Shown here one piece after another: positions 15,104-23,488 of a stretch of DNA of 45,865 nucleotides; positions within the stretch are counted from its first letter, which is position 1, and each line of letters opens with the position of its first letter. The translations under genes were made by a program, and so were the position numbers. The notes under the pieces were generated by a model, which was not told where the DNA came from, made no database searches, and saw nothing but the letters and a program-made list of their open reading frames with translations. This DNA is from a virus: positions 1 to 45,865 of the IMG/VR virus record IMGVR_UViG_3300050821_013102. One strand, 5' to 3'.

Positions 15104-15328
15104 ATGGGCAAGCAAGTACCTGCCGACCGGCGCCGAGACTTTAGTGTCCGAGAAATCTGCTATGAATTGTCGGTCTCGCGCGATTGGATCGAGAAGCGCT
15201 TAGGCACCCCCGAGGTGCCGCCCTACATCCGTCGCGGCAAGTTCCTCTTGTTCCCACGGGAAAAGTTCGTGGAGTGGAAACGGCGACAACCAATCTTCGG
15301 TGACCTAACAGGAGAACAGAATGTTTAA
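15104..15328 (+). CDS. Small HTH DNA-binding protein (excisionase/MerR-like fold)
   Basis: A 74-residue protein from ATG 15104, preceded by AAGAGGAG; an in-frame ATG at 15068 has no such site. Residues about 11-60 match the winged-HTH pattern of HTH_17 or excisionase-like proteins: FSVREICYELSVS for the helix-turn-helix, then PPYIRRGKFLLFPREKFVEWKRR for the wing. It is likely a regulator or a DNA-packaging accessory; small terminase subunits can also carry such domains. It is one of two plus-strand genes inside a minus-strand morphogenesis region. Confidence 0.65.
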   Translation: MGKQVPADRRRDFSVREICYELSVSRDWIEKRLGTPEVPPYIRRGKFLLFPREKFVEWKRRQPIFGDLTGEQNV

Positions 15329-15662
15329 CGTCATCATATCGTTCTCGACTCAATCCCAATGGCAGTTTTTATTTAACAACTACGAACGCGCCGAATCTGT
15401 CATTAAAAACTATAAGGAGGCAAACGGTAAGGGTCCTCTCAACATCTTTGACGATTTCGGCAACACCGGACTAATCGACGCGGCGTCGATCCACGGGATT
15501 TTAATCGAGAATTACCTAAAATCGACCGACGCATCTATCGAGCGGCACATGACCCAGATGCGGACCCAGGCGAAAGCGCAGAGCAAGGTCAACGCTGACC
15601 CCATTCTGCGGATGGTCCAGCCCATGAACGGCCCGATGCCGCCGGGGATGATGCGCTCTTAG
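15321..15662 (+). CDS. Hypothetical protein downstream of the HTH gene
   Basis: A 113-residue protein starting inside the end of the HTH gene, with AGGAG eight bases before ATG 15321. The N-terminal half has a compact beta/alpha pattern (FNVIISFSTQSQWQFLF, DDFGNTGLIDAASIHGILI). The C-terminal half is helical, Gln/Lys-rich and ends in a Met/Pro tail. It ends 4 nt inside the convergent portal gene. No family was recognised. Co-transcription with the HTH gene suggests a regulatory partner. Confidence 0.6.
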   Translation: MFNVIISFSTQSQWQFLFNNYERAESVIKNYKEANGKGPLNIFDDFGNTGLIDAASIHGILIENYLKSTDASIERHMTQMRTQAKAQSKVNADPILRMVQPMNGPMPPGMMRS

Positions 15663-17407
15663 CGGTGACCGCCAGCGCTCTTCTTGAGCAGTAGCTTCTC
15701 GAACAATTCGGGGTCTTGTTGCTTGATTTCCCGCATCTGTTGGGCCTGCCGCTCCTCCTCCTCTCGGAGTTGAGCGTGCAGCAGTTCTTTGTCGGGCAGG
15801 TTTAGCATATCAATGGCACCATGCTTGGTGACGAACCCCATCTTGAGCCCGAACGCAACGAGCTGCTGATGGTCGTCGGCAAAGATCGGGCTGGACGAAT
15901 GGCTGTCTACCGACACGCGCCGGTCATCGGGCAAGTCGGTCAAGTGGAAACCCGTTTCCTCCGCGTCTGTAGGCTTGTCCGCCTTTGTCCAGAACTGGCG
16001 GTCGTCCTTGGCCTGCATTAGCGAAAGCGTCGTTTCGGCTGCTGCCGCGCATTGCCTCTCAACTATCAACGATTGCTGGCGCGGTCGCGGCGATGCCGTC
16101 TTCAGCAATGTGTTGGCGTGAACGCCAGCGCGCACACCGGGCTCGCCCTTGCCCTGCATAATCTCGGGATTGCCTCCGATCAGATTGAAAATCTCCATGA
16201 TAGCCTTCAAAAGCGGTAGACCTTCCGCTGGGAACTTCGGCGTCAAGTCGGTGACAGTCGCACCGGGCGGTCCATTGAAGTAGCCGACCTGCCGCATTTC
16301 ATCGTACTTTTCATCGGTCAGGCCGTCGTAGCCGAAGAAGGCCAGTATCTTTTCGACTTGCAGCCCGAACAGCCGCACAATGTCATCCGAGAGCTGTGAC
16401 ATCATTGCCTGCGGCGCAATCAAGTCGGTCAGCTCGCTACGTCCCCAAAAATAGCCGGGAGTTATATTCGGCTGGATCAGCGTGTAGGGATGAATCCCGC
16501 TCTTGTAATCGGAGCCAAAAAGAAGATTTTCTTTGTTCTTCGTTGGATTGGGGGTAATCAGGATATCGGGCTCAATCAACTGTATCGTCACCCAATCATC
16601 AACATCCTGAACCCAGAGTTCCCGCATGACGCAAACGTCGGCAACAACTTGCGGCGCCAGCGTTCCCATCTGCGAATTACCTAGCCAGACCACACCGCCG
16701 GGGGTCGCGTTGTTGCCGGAGCCGGCGTTGGTATTGAGCGGAGCGGTCGAGAACACCTGACGAAAGAAGTTCTGCCCCCAATCGGCCTGGCCGCCGGCAT
16801 TGGCATTCCCCGCTACTTTCTTGAATAACTTGACCTGCTCCTCTTCCGAGATCGGCAATTGTGCGATTCTCTGCCACGCTTCCGGCATAGTCAGCACGGT
16901 GGTTTCGCAAAGGGCCGACTGACTTTCCAACCCGTTTTCGTTCTCGCTGTAGACTCCGAAATTCCACGGCAAAACTAGACCAGAATAGTAGCGCGGATGT
17001 TCCCCTTCTCCCCACGGCTGAACCCATTGCTTTTGAATGCAGGCGCCGAGCTTCAGCGCCTCTTGCACGCCAGCCCCAAACATCAGGTCCGTATTGTCGT
17101 TCTGCCACGTCTCCGTCAGCATCGCGGCGGCGAGCGCCCCGCGCTCCAACACGACCTTCTGATAGGGATTAGTAAAGCCGATCTTGAATTTCAGTTCCGT
17201 GGGGCTGAACAGGTTGGCCGCGCTACGATCAATGTGGTTGTAGCATAAGTTGATCAGCGATTGCTTACCGTCGCCGCGTCCTGCCTCACATATCGTGTTG
17301 ATAGTCTTGTAGAATGCCTGCCGCGAACCGAGACTGGCTGTGCACTTTACCACCAAATCGTTCGCGAATGCGACGATGTCGGCACGTTTCTCCGGCACTC
17401 CTAGCAT
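15659..17407 (-). CDS. Portal protein
   Basis: A 582-residue protein from ATG 17407. An upstream ATG at 17491 would overlap the previous gene and adds an Arg-rich stretch unlike a portal start. Features include a helical N-terminal region, a central HPYTLIQPNITPGYFWGRSE segment typical of portal crown-to-wing transitions, then helices with QLSDDIVRLFGLQVEKI, NLIGGNPEIMQG and a Gln/Glu-rich C-terminal coiled coil. The size and position, four small genes after the large terminase, fit a portal ring through which DNA is packaged. It converges with the plus-strand 113-aa gene with a 4-nt overlap of stops. Confidence 0.8.
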   Translation of the reverse strand: MLGVPEKRADIVAFANDLVVKCTASLGSRQAFYKTINTICEAGRGDGKQSLINLCYNHIDRSAANLFSPTELKFKIGFTNPYQKVVLERGALAAAMLTETWQNDNTDLMFGAGVQEALKLGACIQKQWVQPWGEGEHPRYYSGLVLPWNFGVYSENENGLESQSALCETTVLTMPEAWQRIAQLPISEEEQVKLFKKVAGNANAGGQADWGQNFFRQVFSTAPLNTNAGSGNNATPGGVVWLGNSQMGTLAPQVVADVCVMRELWVQDVDDWVTIQLIEPDILITPNPTKNKENLLFGSDYKSGIHPYTLIQPNITPGYFWGRSELTDLIAPQAMMSQLSDDIVRLFGLQVEKILAFFGYDGLTDEKYDEMRQVGYFNGPPGATVTDLTPKFPAEGLPLLKAIMEIFNLIGGNPEIMQGKGEPGVRAGVHANTLLKTASPRPRQQSLIVERQCAAAAETTLSLMQAKDDRQFWTKADKPTDAEETGFHLTDLPDDRRVSVDSHSSSPIFADDHQQLVAFGLKMGFVTKHGAIDMLNLPDKELLHAQLREEEERQAQQMREIKQQDPELFEKLLLKKSAGGHR

Positions 17408-17412
17408 CTCTA

Positions 17413-17619
17413 TCACCCTGGCCAGAATTCGCAACCAAACACCACGATAGGGCACTCGGTCTCGACAAAGTCTGCCGCTAAAATATCCCAATCATCTTTC
17501 GGTATTACTTTTTTCTTTTCTACTCTCCCATATTTTTCTAGTTCTGAGTAGATCATATGGCGAGCTTCTCGGGCACTATGAGGTTGTCTACCCTCTTGCC
17601 ACGGGTTAAATACCAACAT
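17413..17619 (-). CDS. Small hypothetical protein upstream of portal
   Basis: A 68-residue protein from ATG 17619, with GGGAG eight bases upstream. It begins MLVFNPWQEGRQPHSAREAR, followed by a helix (MIYSELEKYGRV) and a beta-rich end (ECPIVVFGCEFWPG). It overlaps the zinc-ribbon gene by 14 nt and ends 5 nt before the portal start. No recognised motif. The location between zinc-ribbon protein and portal suggests a packaging or head accessory role, which is not proven. Confidence 0.6.
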   Translation of the reverse strand: MLVFNPWQEGRQPHSAREARHMIYSELEKYGRVEKKKVIPKDDWDILAADFVETECPIVVFGCEFWPG

Positions 17620-18085
17620 GGTGCCGCTCCCGAAGTTTGTTGAGTGACTTAAGCCCCGATCCGATGCCTGATTGAGGATGAGAAACTTCAGCCGCACTGA
17701 ACCGCCCCACAGCAGCCTCGCGGGTTTGCGTGCTCGATTGTTGCATAATCGCCTGTTGCTGTGGCGTAAGTTTTGGTGCCGAGTTCTCGCCCGGACGCGC
17801 ATCATCGCGCATATTGGTGATCTTCAGGTTAGAAGCCTCCTGGGCGGACAGCCCCGCCTCCTGGGCGACCATTGCCCGGTGCTCTGACCCGCGCTCCATT
17901 GCCCGATAAACGTTGTCGTGAGCCTTCCCGGCTGCGGTAGCGATAAACGGGGCAGCAACCTCGGGCTTACCGTCGAGGCCGACATAGGTATGGCAGACCG
18001 GGCATTCGTCCGGCCACTCCGGGTGCGCCCAGGTGAATTTCTCCCCGCAGTGGTGGCACATGAGCTTGCGAGTGAAAGCCATCAT
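17606..18085 (-). CDS. Zinc-ribbon protein in the packaging operon
   Basis: A 159-residue protein with an N-terminal CHHCGEKF (Cys-x2-Cys, residues about 10-13) and CPVCHTYV (Cys-x2-Cys, about 28-31). Spacing and flanking residues fit a treble-clef or zinc-ribbon finger. The remaining 120 residues are Ala/Gln/Ser-rich, probably helical or disordered. Such fingers bind nucleic acid or partner proteins. It lies between terminase and portal, and could act in packaging or head assembly. The two Met codons at 18085 and 18082 both follow the TGATG overlap with the upstream gene. Confidence 0.6.
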   Translation of the reverse strand: MMAFTRKLMCHHCGEKFTWAHPEWPDECPVCHTYVGLDGKPEVAAPFIATAAGKAHDNVYRAMERGSEHRAMVAQEAGLSAQEASNLKITNMRDDARPGENSAPKLTPQQQAIMQQSSTQTREAAVGRFSAAEVSHPQSGIGSGLKSLNKLRERHHVGI

Positions 18086-18276
18086 CAGTCTCTCTTGATA
18101 TTGACTTCAATTTTATCAACCACTTGTGGATCATCCGAGCAGTACCGGACAACATAGTCCTTAACACGTCCGCTATTCTTTGCTTCCTCTACTATTCGCA
18201 GAGATCGTAATCCCGCCATAAAACGAGCATCTGATCGATACTTTGAGAGTTTTTCGGCAACCATCAAATGATTCAT
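18085..18276 (-). CDS. Small hypothetical basic protein
   Basis: A 63-residue protein from ATG 18276, with GAGG six bases upstream; a GTG at 18288 is less likely. It is helical and basic, with KLSKYRSDARFMAGLRSLRIVEEAK and an ending IEVNIKRD. No known motif. It overlaps the next gene as TGATG and follows the 61-aa gene by one base. It is one of a string of small genes between terminase and portal. Confidence 0.5.
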   Translation of the reverse strand: MNHLMVAEKLSKYRSDARFMAGLRSLRIVEEAKNSGRVKDYVVRYCSDDPQVVDKIEVNIKRD

Positions 18277-18277
18277 A

Positions 18278-18463
18278 TTATCCCTCACCAGCGGTGTGCA
18301 GACAGGTCCTCAAGTGCCTTATCATCTGTCTGGCATTCTCAACATTTACCTCAAATATCTTTTTGGATTCATCGGCATTCCAGAGAACAATTCTTCCACC
18401 ATCCTTCTGTTCAAGGTGTAACTGACCGATATCTGTATTAAAATCTCCAGGAGAATAGCCCAT
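18278..18463 (-). CDS. Small hypothetical protein downstream of terminase
   Basis: A 61-residue protein from ATG 18463, directly after the terminase stop (TAA-A-ATG). ATG 18475 is in frame but would touch its own GGAGG. Likely beta-beta-alpha (IGQLHLEQKDGGRIVLWN, then ENARQMIRHLRTCL). No recognised family. It is probably translated by coupling with the terminase gene. Confidence 0.5.
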   Translation of the reverse strand: MGYSPGDFNTDIGQLHLEQKDGGRIVLWNADESKKIFEVNVENARQMIRHLRTCLHTAGEG

Positions 18464-18464
18464 T

Positions 18465-20372
18465 TTATCGCCCATACCTCCACGCCTGCCGGCGTACTTG
18501 CTGGACCTCGCGCCGCCGATTCCCTGCCTTCCGATTCAGCAGCTCGTCAATCTGGTAGTCCGCAAACATCTTGACCCGATCCGTGGGGCTCAGACGACGC
18601 TTGGCCGACTCGTTGTCGCGGGTACGCTTCTGGGTGACCATCATTCTACGTATCCTGTCTTCCCACATACGCACGCACAGAGCGAGAGCAATGACCCTAT
18701 CGTCCTTCTTGCGCCCCTGACTCTCGATCTTGTCGCCGTCACGCGACACGCTGATCATCTCGTCTACGGTTGCCATAGATTTGACACGAAGCATACCATT
18801 CGACACAAAATCCCGCAAACGCTCCATCAGACCGATCTTGTTACTGCCCTGGGTTCTCCAGTGTAGTGACCGGCCCGGCCCGAGAGCATCGGAGCGCCAA
18901 TAGAAGTAATTTTTGACGTTGCGGAATATGTCTCTCAGGCCCGCTTCCTCTGCCTCTTTCGGCAGGTATCCCGACTCCAGGCGGTGCCTCAACTGCCGCA
19001 TTTCGGTGAGTACGGCGTCGCCGGGGCCATTAATCTCGATGATCATGTAAACGTCGGAATTTTGGCCGCCGTACCACGCCGCTAGGCTTGCCGCGACCCA
19101 GGCGAGATGATTCGTCGTAATCAGCGGCCACGCATATTCCGCTACTTGGTCCAGACCGTCCGCGTAGCAACGCACTACCTGTATCGCTGAGCGATCGCTT
19201 TTTTCACTGTGACCGAACGCCGGGTCTATAGAGAGAATATAGATCGCGTCGGTGGTCGGTTCCTCCCATACCTTCAGCTCCACCATTCGGCTATTCGGCG
19301 CCGGGTATACTTTCAGCTCATGAAACTCCAATCCAGGCTCATATTTCCACGTCTTGTACTTCTTGCTGACGTTCTTGTTGATCTGGTCGGAAAGCTTCTC
19401 GGGCGAGAAGAACACCGAGCCGGTAGCCTGAAACGCTTCTTCTTCGTGCCACGGAACCTCTTGGATGCGGCTAGTTGTGCCATCGAACTCGACCGGCGCG
19501 TCACCCTCGGCGGTCGCGCTGGGCTTCATGTAACGCCGCACCCACGCTAACTGCTCCTCCGTAACGTCCCAATTGTAGTCTTGCTTGACGATGGCAATCT
19601 TGCGCAACTCATCGTCAGTCGGGGGTTGGACCCCGTACTTCTCGAAATCGGGGTCGATACGGCGGATTATCTGATTGTCCTTGCCCCACCAGCCGGTGAA
19701 CAAGGTGCATTGGTGATCGTAATCCTCTTTGGCCTCAAGCCAGATGTCCCGCCAAATGTTGTAACCCTTGCCGGTCGATTCCCAGATGTAAAGCCGGTTC
19801 TCGAAGTCCTGGGCCAGCGCCGCCTTAAACGCTTCTACGGCTTCCCAGTCTCCCCAGGAGCAAACCTCTGAGCAGTGGACGAAGTTAATACCGGAGGATC
19901 GACCCAAGGTGTTAGTAGTCTTCGTGACCTTGGCACCCGCGGCAGCCAAGTTGATGCGCGTTCCGTTTTCGAGCTCGATGAGATAGCGGTTGTTGTATCG
20001 TATACGGGGAAAGTTATAGTCCGACGGGAGGCCATTGATCATCTCCAGCAGTTCAAGGCGAGCTTCCTCTTTGTGGCTATCGGTATCGAACACCATGTAT
20101 CCGCGTAAGCCCTCGTGGATGCCACACCAGAACACGGTGAGCGCACGCGAGCCCGTGCTGATGCCGAGCTGCCGGCTTTTCAGGTGCTTGAAATCGTGAA
20201 TGTCCCGGCTTAGGCCGTCGAACACCCACTCCCAAAAGCGGACTTGCGCCCGATAGATTTCGGAGCCGAGCAGCATCGGCCCCTTTTCCTTGGAGTTAAT
20301 GCGGACAACCTTGAGGAACGAGTAAAAGCTTTCTCGGAAAAGACTGACCTTTTCGGGCGTCCAGGCGGGCAT
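18465..20372 (-). CDS. Terminase large subunit
   Basis: A 635-residue packaging motor. The ATPase half shows a Walker A-like KSRQLGIST (65-73), a Walker B region INFVHCSEV (about 162-170) with its catalytic Glu, and a WESTGKG coupling segment near 197. The nuclease half begins at ILSIDPAFG (about 379-387), whose Asp is the first metal ligand of the RNase H-like fold, and continues with MIIEINGPGDA and RKKDDRVIALAL. It hydrolyses ATP to drive DNA into the procapsid and cuts concatemers. The length is typical of podovirus large terminases. The partner small subunit is not identified; the 89-aa gene upstream or the 74-aa HTH protein are candidates. Confidence 0.9.
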   Translation of the reverse strand: MPAWTPEKVSLFRESFYSFLKVVRINSKEKGPMLLGSEIYRAQVRFWEWVFDGLSRDIHDFKHLKSRQLGISTGSRALTVFWCGIHEGLRGYMVFDTDSHKEEARLELLEMINGLPSDYNFPRIRYNNRYLIELENGTRINLAAAGAKVTKTTNTLGRSSGINFVHCSEVCSWGDWEAVEAFKAALAQDFENRLYIWESTGKGYNIWRDIWLEAKEDYDHQCTLFTGWWGKDNQIIRRIDPDFEKYGVQPPTDDELRKIAIVKQDYNWDVTEEQLAWVRRYMKPSATAEGDAPVEFDGTTSRIQEVPWHEEEAFQATGSVFFSPEKLSDQINKNVSKKYKTWKYEPGLEFHELKVYPAPNSRMVELKVWEEPTTDAIYILSIDPAFGHSEKSDRSAIQVVRCYADGLDQVAEYAWPLITTNHLAWVAASLAAWYGGQNSDVYMIIEINGPGDAVLTEMRQLRHRLESGYLPKEAEEAGLRDIFRNVKNYFYWRSDALGPGRSLHWRTQGSNKIGLMERLRDFVSNGMLRVKSMATVDEMISVSRDGDKIESQGRKKDDRVIALALCVRMWEDRIRRMMVTQKRTRDNESAKRRLSPTDRVKMFADYQIDELLNRKAGNRRREVQQVRRQAWRYGR

Positions 20373-20387
20373 GCCGCCTTATTAAGC

Positions 20388-20657
20388 CTAACGCCTCCCG
20401 AAAGCCAAGCCCTGCCGTTCAGCCTTGTCGGCCTCACGCAACGCCACGTCGGCCTTGGCCTTGAGCAAGCCCCAAAACTGGGACCAATCCTGTGTAGAAT
20501 CGAGGATAAGTGTTTCGATAATCTCGATTTTCCCATCCATAGCCGGGGGGATAATCACCATACACCCTCCGAACGGACGATCGGCGTTAGCGTCCACAGC
20601 ATCGGCCATACGCCGCAGTGCATTGGCGGCCAGAGCCTCGACGGCGATGTCCGTCAT
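20388..20657 (-). CDS. Hypothetical protein upstream of terminase, small terminase candidate
   Basis: An 89-residue mostly helical protein: VEALAANALRRMADAVDANA, a short hydrophobic turn (GGCMVIIPPAMDG), and a helical end (FWGLLKAKADVALREADKAE). It overlaps the preceding epimerase gene as ATGA and stands 15 nt before the terminase gene. Small terminase subunits often occupy this place, but no HTH or oligomerisation motif is clear, so this is a positional guess. Confidence 0.4.
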   Translation of the reverse strand: MTDIAVEALAANALRRMADAVDANADRPFGGCMVIIPPAMDGKIEIIETLILDSTQDWSQFWGLLKAKADVALREADKAERQGLAFGRR

Positions 20658-21676
20658 GACAAAATCTTTCCATCCATACGAAGCCCAGAGAGCCTATTTT
20701 CCCACCCTATCAGAGACTTGTAGTAGGCGACAGTCATTGTCGTGGGATCGGTTGCGAGGTGCGGGTCTAGTTCTAGCGCCCGCCCAACCTCGCGTACACC
20801 ATCAACTACTTTTGCCCATCCCTTCGGCAGCACTTTGTTAAGTTTGGCAAACGATAGATGATAGCTGCGCCGATCGATGTCATCAGGAATTTGATGCGGT
20901 TTTGCATACGGGCAATGGTCCTGCACAATCTTCGACAAGTCAGATATCCGCAGATTCATATGATTAGCCCCGACGTTGAAAGTCTCACCCGCAACACCCT
21001 CTGCCGTGAGCATTCCCGCGAAGACCTTAACAACGTCGTTCACATGGACAAAGGGACGCCATTGCTCACCCCCACCCATCACATAGATCACATGCTCCCT
21101 TATCGCCCGCAGAGTCATACCGTTGACGGCAAGATCAAACCGCATGCGCGGAGCCACACCGAATACCGTGGCGTTGCGGAGAATGACCGGCTCGAACCCA
21201 CCACCCGCAATCTTGCGCAAGTAGTCCTCAACCTGCACCTTGCACTCGGCATAGTGTGTAAGCGGCTTGCACACGTCGTTCTCGGTCAGCCCCATCTTGT
21301 CGCCATGCCCATAGACTGCCGCCGAGCTGGCGTAGATATAACGGCGAATACCGGCGTCTTTCGCCCTTTTCGCCAGTTGCTTCGCACCCTTGAGGTTGAT
21401 CGCATATGTCAACTCGGGGTCAATATCGCACGACGCATCGTTAGACAGCCCGCACAGATCGATAACCGCATCATATGATGAAGATTTGAACTCTAATGAG
21501 AGGATGTCCACCGTAATAAACTGGAATGTACGGATGTCCGCCGTGATGCAATCACACTTCGGCCTCTTGCCGAAAAAGAATCTATCGGCGCCTGTTACCT
21601 CATGACCCCTGCTCGCGAGCTCCTCGCAAAGCGGGATGCCGATGTAGCCGCCCGCGCCAAAAACTAGAACCTTCAT
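20654..21676 (-). CDS. NAD-dependent nucleotide-sugar epimerase/reductase (extended SDR)
   Basis: A 340-residue Rossmann-fold enzyme. GAGGYIG (7-13) binds the dinucleotide. SSAAVYG (117-123) with YAECK (Tyr142, Lys146) is the SDR catalytic set. NATVFG and the RPFVHVNDV segment further on are usual in sugar-nucleotide epimerases. It has SSAAVYG rather than the TDE-type motif of 4,6-dehydratases, so a C4 epimerase or 4-keto reductase is more likely. It lies next to an aminotransferase and an acyltransferase, suggesting synthesis of an amino- or deoxy-sugar nucleotide in the infected cell. Its start overlaps the aminotransferase stop as ATGA. Confidence 0.8.
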   Translation of the reverse strand: MKVLVFGAGGYIGIPLCEELASRGHEVTGADRFFFGKRPKCDCITADIRTFQFITVDILSLEFKSSSYDAVIDLCGLSNDASCDIDPELTYAINLKGAKQLAKRAKDAGIRRYIYASSAAVYGHGDKMGLTENDVCKPLTHYAECKVQVEDYLRKIAGGGFEPVILRNATVFGVAPRMRFDLAVNGMTLRAIREHVIYVMGGGEQWRPFVHVNDVVKVFAGMLTAEGVAGETFNVGANHMNLRISDLSKIVQDHCPYAKPHQIPDDIDRRSYHLSFAKLNKVLPKGWAKVVDGVREVGRALELDPHLATDPTTMTVAYYKSLIGWENRLSGLRMDGKILS

Positions 21677-22740
21677 TTTATTGCTCCTTTTAGGACCTCG
21701 CAGATATAATTCATCTCGTCTAGCGTCATGTCGGGGAGCAGCGGCAGCGCGATCACTCTCGATGCGACAACCTCCGTCACGCTCAAGCCGGCGTGCCAGT
21801 TGACATACGGGTCCATCAGGTGACAGGCTTGATAGTACTTGCGAGCCCCAATGCCGTTCTCGTTCAAAGTCTGAAGCACTTCATCGCGTTGATCGACTAG
21901 GATCGGCATGTACGCCCAGATCGGTTGCTGTCCCGGTGGATTTTTCGGGACCTGAGCCCCCGCGTGCCTAAGAAGGCTACCAAAAAATGCAGCGCGCTCT
22001 TTCCTACGCTCGCTAACCTCGACCCACGTCTTCAGTTGCTCCAACCCAATCAGAGCGCAGACCTCGGTCATTTTGCCGTTAAGTCCAATTCGCACACATT
22101 CGCGATCTTCGGTCTGACCAAAGTCGCGAATTTTACGGGCCGCCTCGCGCAGAAGGATGTTGCTGGTGCAGAGAGCACCTCCCTCCATAGTTGAAAATGG
22201 TTTAGTGGCGTGAAAGCTGAATATCTGAGCGTCACCAAATCGCCCGGTGGGGACACCGTTTACGGTAGAGCCAAACGCGGGCGCACTGTCGAATAGCGCA
22301 TAAATATCATGGTTATCAGCAAGCTCGACTATGCCTTCGTAATCACAGCAAATCCCATAAACGTCAACGCCTAGGATAGCCTGGGTTTTCCGGGTTATTT
22401 TTTTCACGTCGATAGTCAGGGTCAGGGTCAATGGATGTATATCCGCGAACACCGGCTTGGCGCCGAGCATTGCGATAGCGTGAACCGTGGCGGGGAAAGT
22501 GAACGACGGGCAGATAACCTCGTCGCCTGCCTCGACCCCCGCCGCCATGAGCATCGTAATCAACGCCGTCTGGCCACTACTAAACGCGAGCGTCGGCACA
22601 CCGAGATATTCGGTCAACTGCCGCTCAAACTCTTGGACAATACCGTTGTTGGTGACCTGCCCGGTATGAAGGCACTTTCTGATACTAGCGGAGAGAGTAT
22701 TAGTCCAATGGAAGCTAGGTCGGACGATTGGTATTCTCAT
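21673..22740 (-). CDS. DegT/DnrJ/EryC1/StrS family sugar aminotransferase
   Basis: A 355-residue PLP enzyme from ATG 22740, with GAGGAACGA upstream; ATG 22773 is weaker and overlaps the previous gene further. Landmarks are FSSGQTAL, the FPATVHAI segment, FDSAPAFGS and FSFHATKPFSTMEGG, where the Lys (about 180) forms the aldimine with PLP. C-terminal ARKYY and LPLLPDM are family-typical. It would transfer an amino group from glutamate or glutamine to a keto-sugar nucleotide. Together with the adjacent SDR and acyltransferase it forms a three-gene set for an N-acylated amino sugar. Full length for the family. Confidence 0.85.
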   Translation of the reverse strand: MRIPIVRPSFHWTNTLSASIRKCLHTGQVTNNGIVQEFERQLTEYLGVPTLAFSSGQTALITMLMAAGVEAGDEVICPSFTFPATVHAIAMLGAKPVFADIHPLTLTLTIDVKKITRKTQAILGVDVYGICCDYEGIVELADNHDIYALFDSAPAFGSTVNGVPTGRFGDAQIFSFHATKPFSTMEGGALCTSNILLREAARKIRDFGQTEDRECVRIGLNGKMTEVCALIGLEQLKTWVEVSERRKERAAFFGSLLRHAGAQVPKNPPGQQPIWAYMPILVDQRDEVLQTLNENGIGARKYYQACHLMDPYVNWHAGLSVTEVVASRVIALPLLPDMTLDEMNYICEVLKGAIK

Positions 22741-23296
22741 TTCGTTCCTCGCAGCGCCGCTCAAAGTCGGCAAAGTCGGCCTCAGTTAGTTTCCTGATTT
22801 TCAGTACACGCGCCGGTACGCCGGCCGCTACACACATTCGGGGCAAGTCCCGCCTCACCAGCGAGAACGCGCCGACATAGGCACCATAGCCCAGTCGCAC
22901 ATTCGGTAGGATCACCGTATTGGCACAGATGGTTGCGTGCCGCTCAAAGATAATGTCTCCGATGATCAGGTGCTCGTCATCGGCTATCGAATGATCGGCA
23001 TAACTGAGATCGTCGGTAGACGTGAAAAACTTGCAGCCATGTGAAATTCCGCAATAGTCCGCTAACTCTATCTTTCCGTGACCGCTGAATGAGCACCCAG
23101 GCCCGATATGGACATTTGACCCGATCTTAATCTTACGCGCCGACAGCACTGTGAAGGCGTCGATGCGCACGTTGTCGCCCAATTCGACAGCCGCCGTGTC
23201 AGAGATCACCACAAGCGGATGGATTCGCACGTTCTTGCCGACCTTGGCAAAGCCGTGTCCCCCGCTAGGCTCCCAGAACAGCGCGTTGTGGTTCAT
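22715..23296 (-). CDS. Left-handed beta-helix sugar N/O-acyltransferase
   Basis: A 193-residue hexapeptide-repeat enzyme. Turns such as VGKNVRIHPLVVI, LGDNVRIDAFTVL, IGSNVHIGPGC, ERHATICANTVILPNVRLGYGAYVGAFSLV show the [LIV]-G-x4 hexad pattern. The late VPARVLKIR is typical of acetyltransferase ends. His in SHGCKFF could be the catalytic base. It probably acetylates the amino sugar made by the neighbouring aminotransferase and SDR, using acetyl-CoA. GGAG precedes ATG 23296. It overlaps the aminotransferase gene by 26 nt. Confidence 0.8.
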   Translation of the reverse strand: MNHNALFWEPSGGHGFAKVGKNVRIHPLVVISDTAAVELGDNVRIDAFTVLSARKIKIGSNVHIGPGCSFSGHGKIELADYCGISHGCKFFTSTDDLSYADHSIADDEHLIIGDIIFERHATICANTVILPNVRLGYGAYVGAFSLVRRDLPRMCVAAGVPARVLKIRKLTEADFADFERRCEERNENTNRPT

Positions 23297-23311
23297 GCCT
23301 AATACTCCGCC

Positions 23312-23488
23312 CTATTCCCAGATAATAGGAACGCCACTACGAATTCTGTCATCCATAAGGCGCCATCCACGTTGCCACGCCTTTATTTTCTCATCCGTGT
23401 CCACCTGGGGCGGATACTCATCAATTGTAAGCTCGGCAGAACGACCAAACCATCCAGCCTTCTCGTAGGGGGATAATTTTTTGCTCAT
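23312..23488 (-). CDS. Small protein with Rmf/CrpP-like C-terminus
   Basis: A 58-residue protein from ATG 23488, overlapping the preceding gene as ATGA. NSPYE-type beginning (SKKLSPYEKAGWFGR), an IDEYPP segment, then DEKIKAWQRGWRLMDDRIRSG. The AWQRGWR element resembles the helix of ribosome modulation factor-like and CrpP-like proteins (W-x2-GWR). The match is only by pattern, and this protein lacks the usual front part of Rmf. It could alter host translation, or it may be an unrelated phage protein. Confidence 0.4.
   Translation of the reverse strand: MSKKLSPYEKAGWFGRSAELTIDEYPPQVDTDEKIKAWQRGWRLMDDRIRSGVPIIWE

Noticed and set aside
20388-20657. Confident call of small terminase subunit
   Set aside because: The position is suitable but no HTH or oligomerisation motif is visible, so only a candidate is listed.
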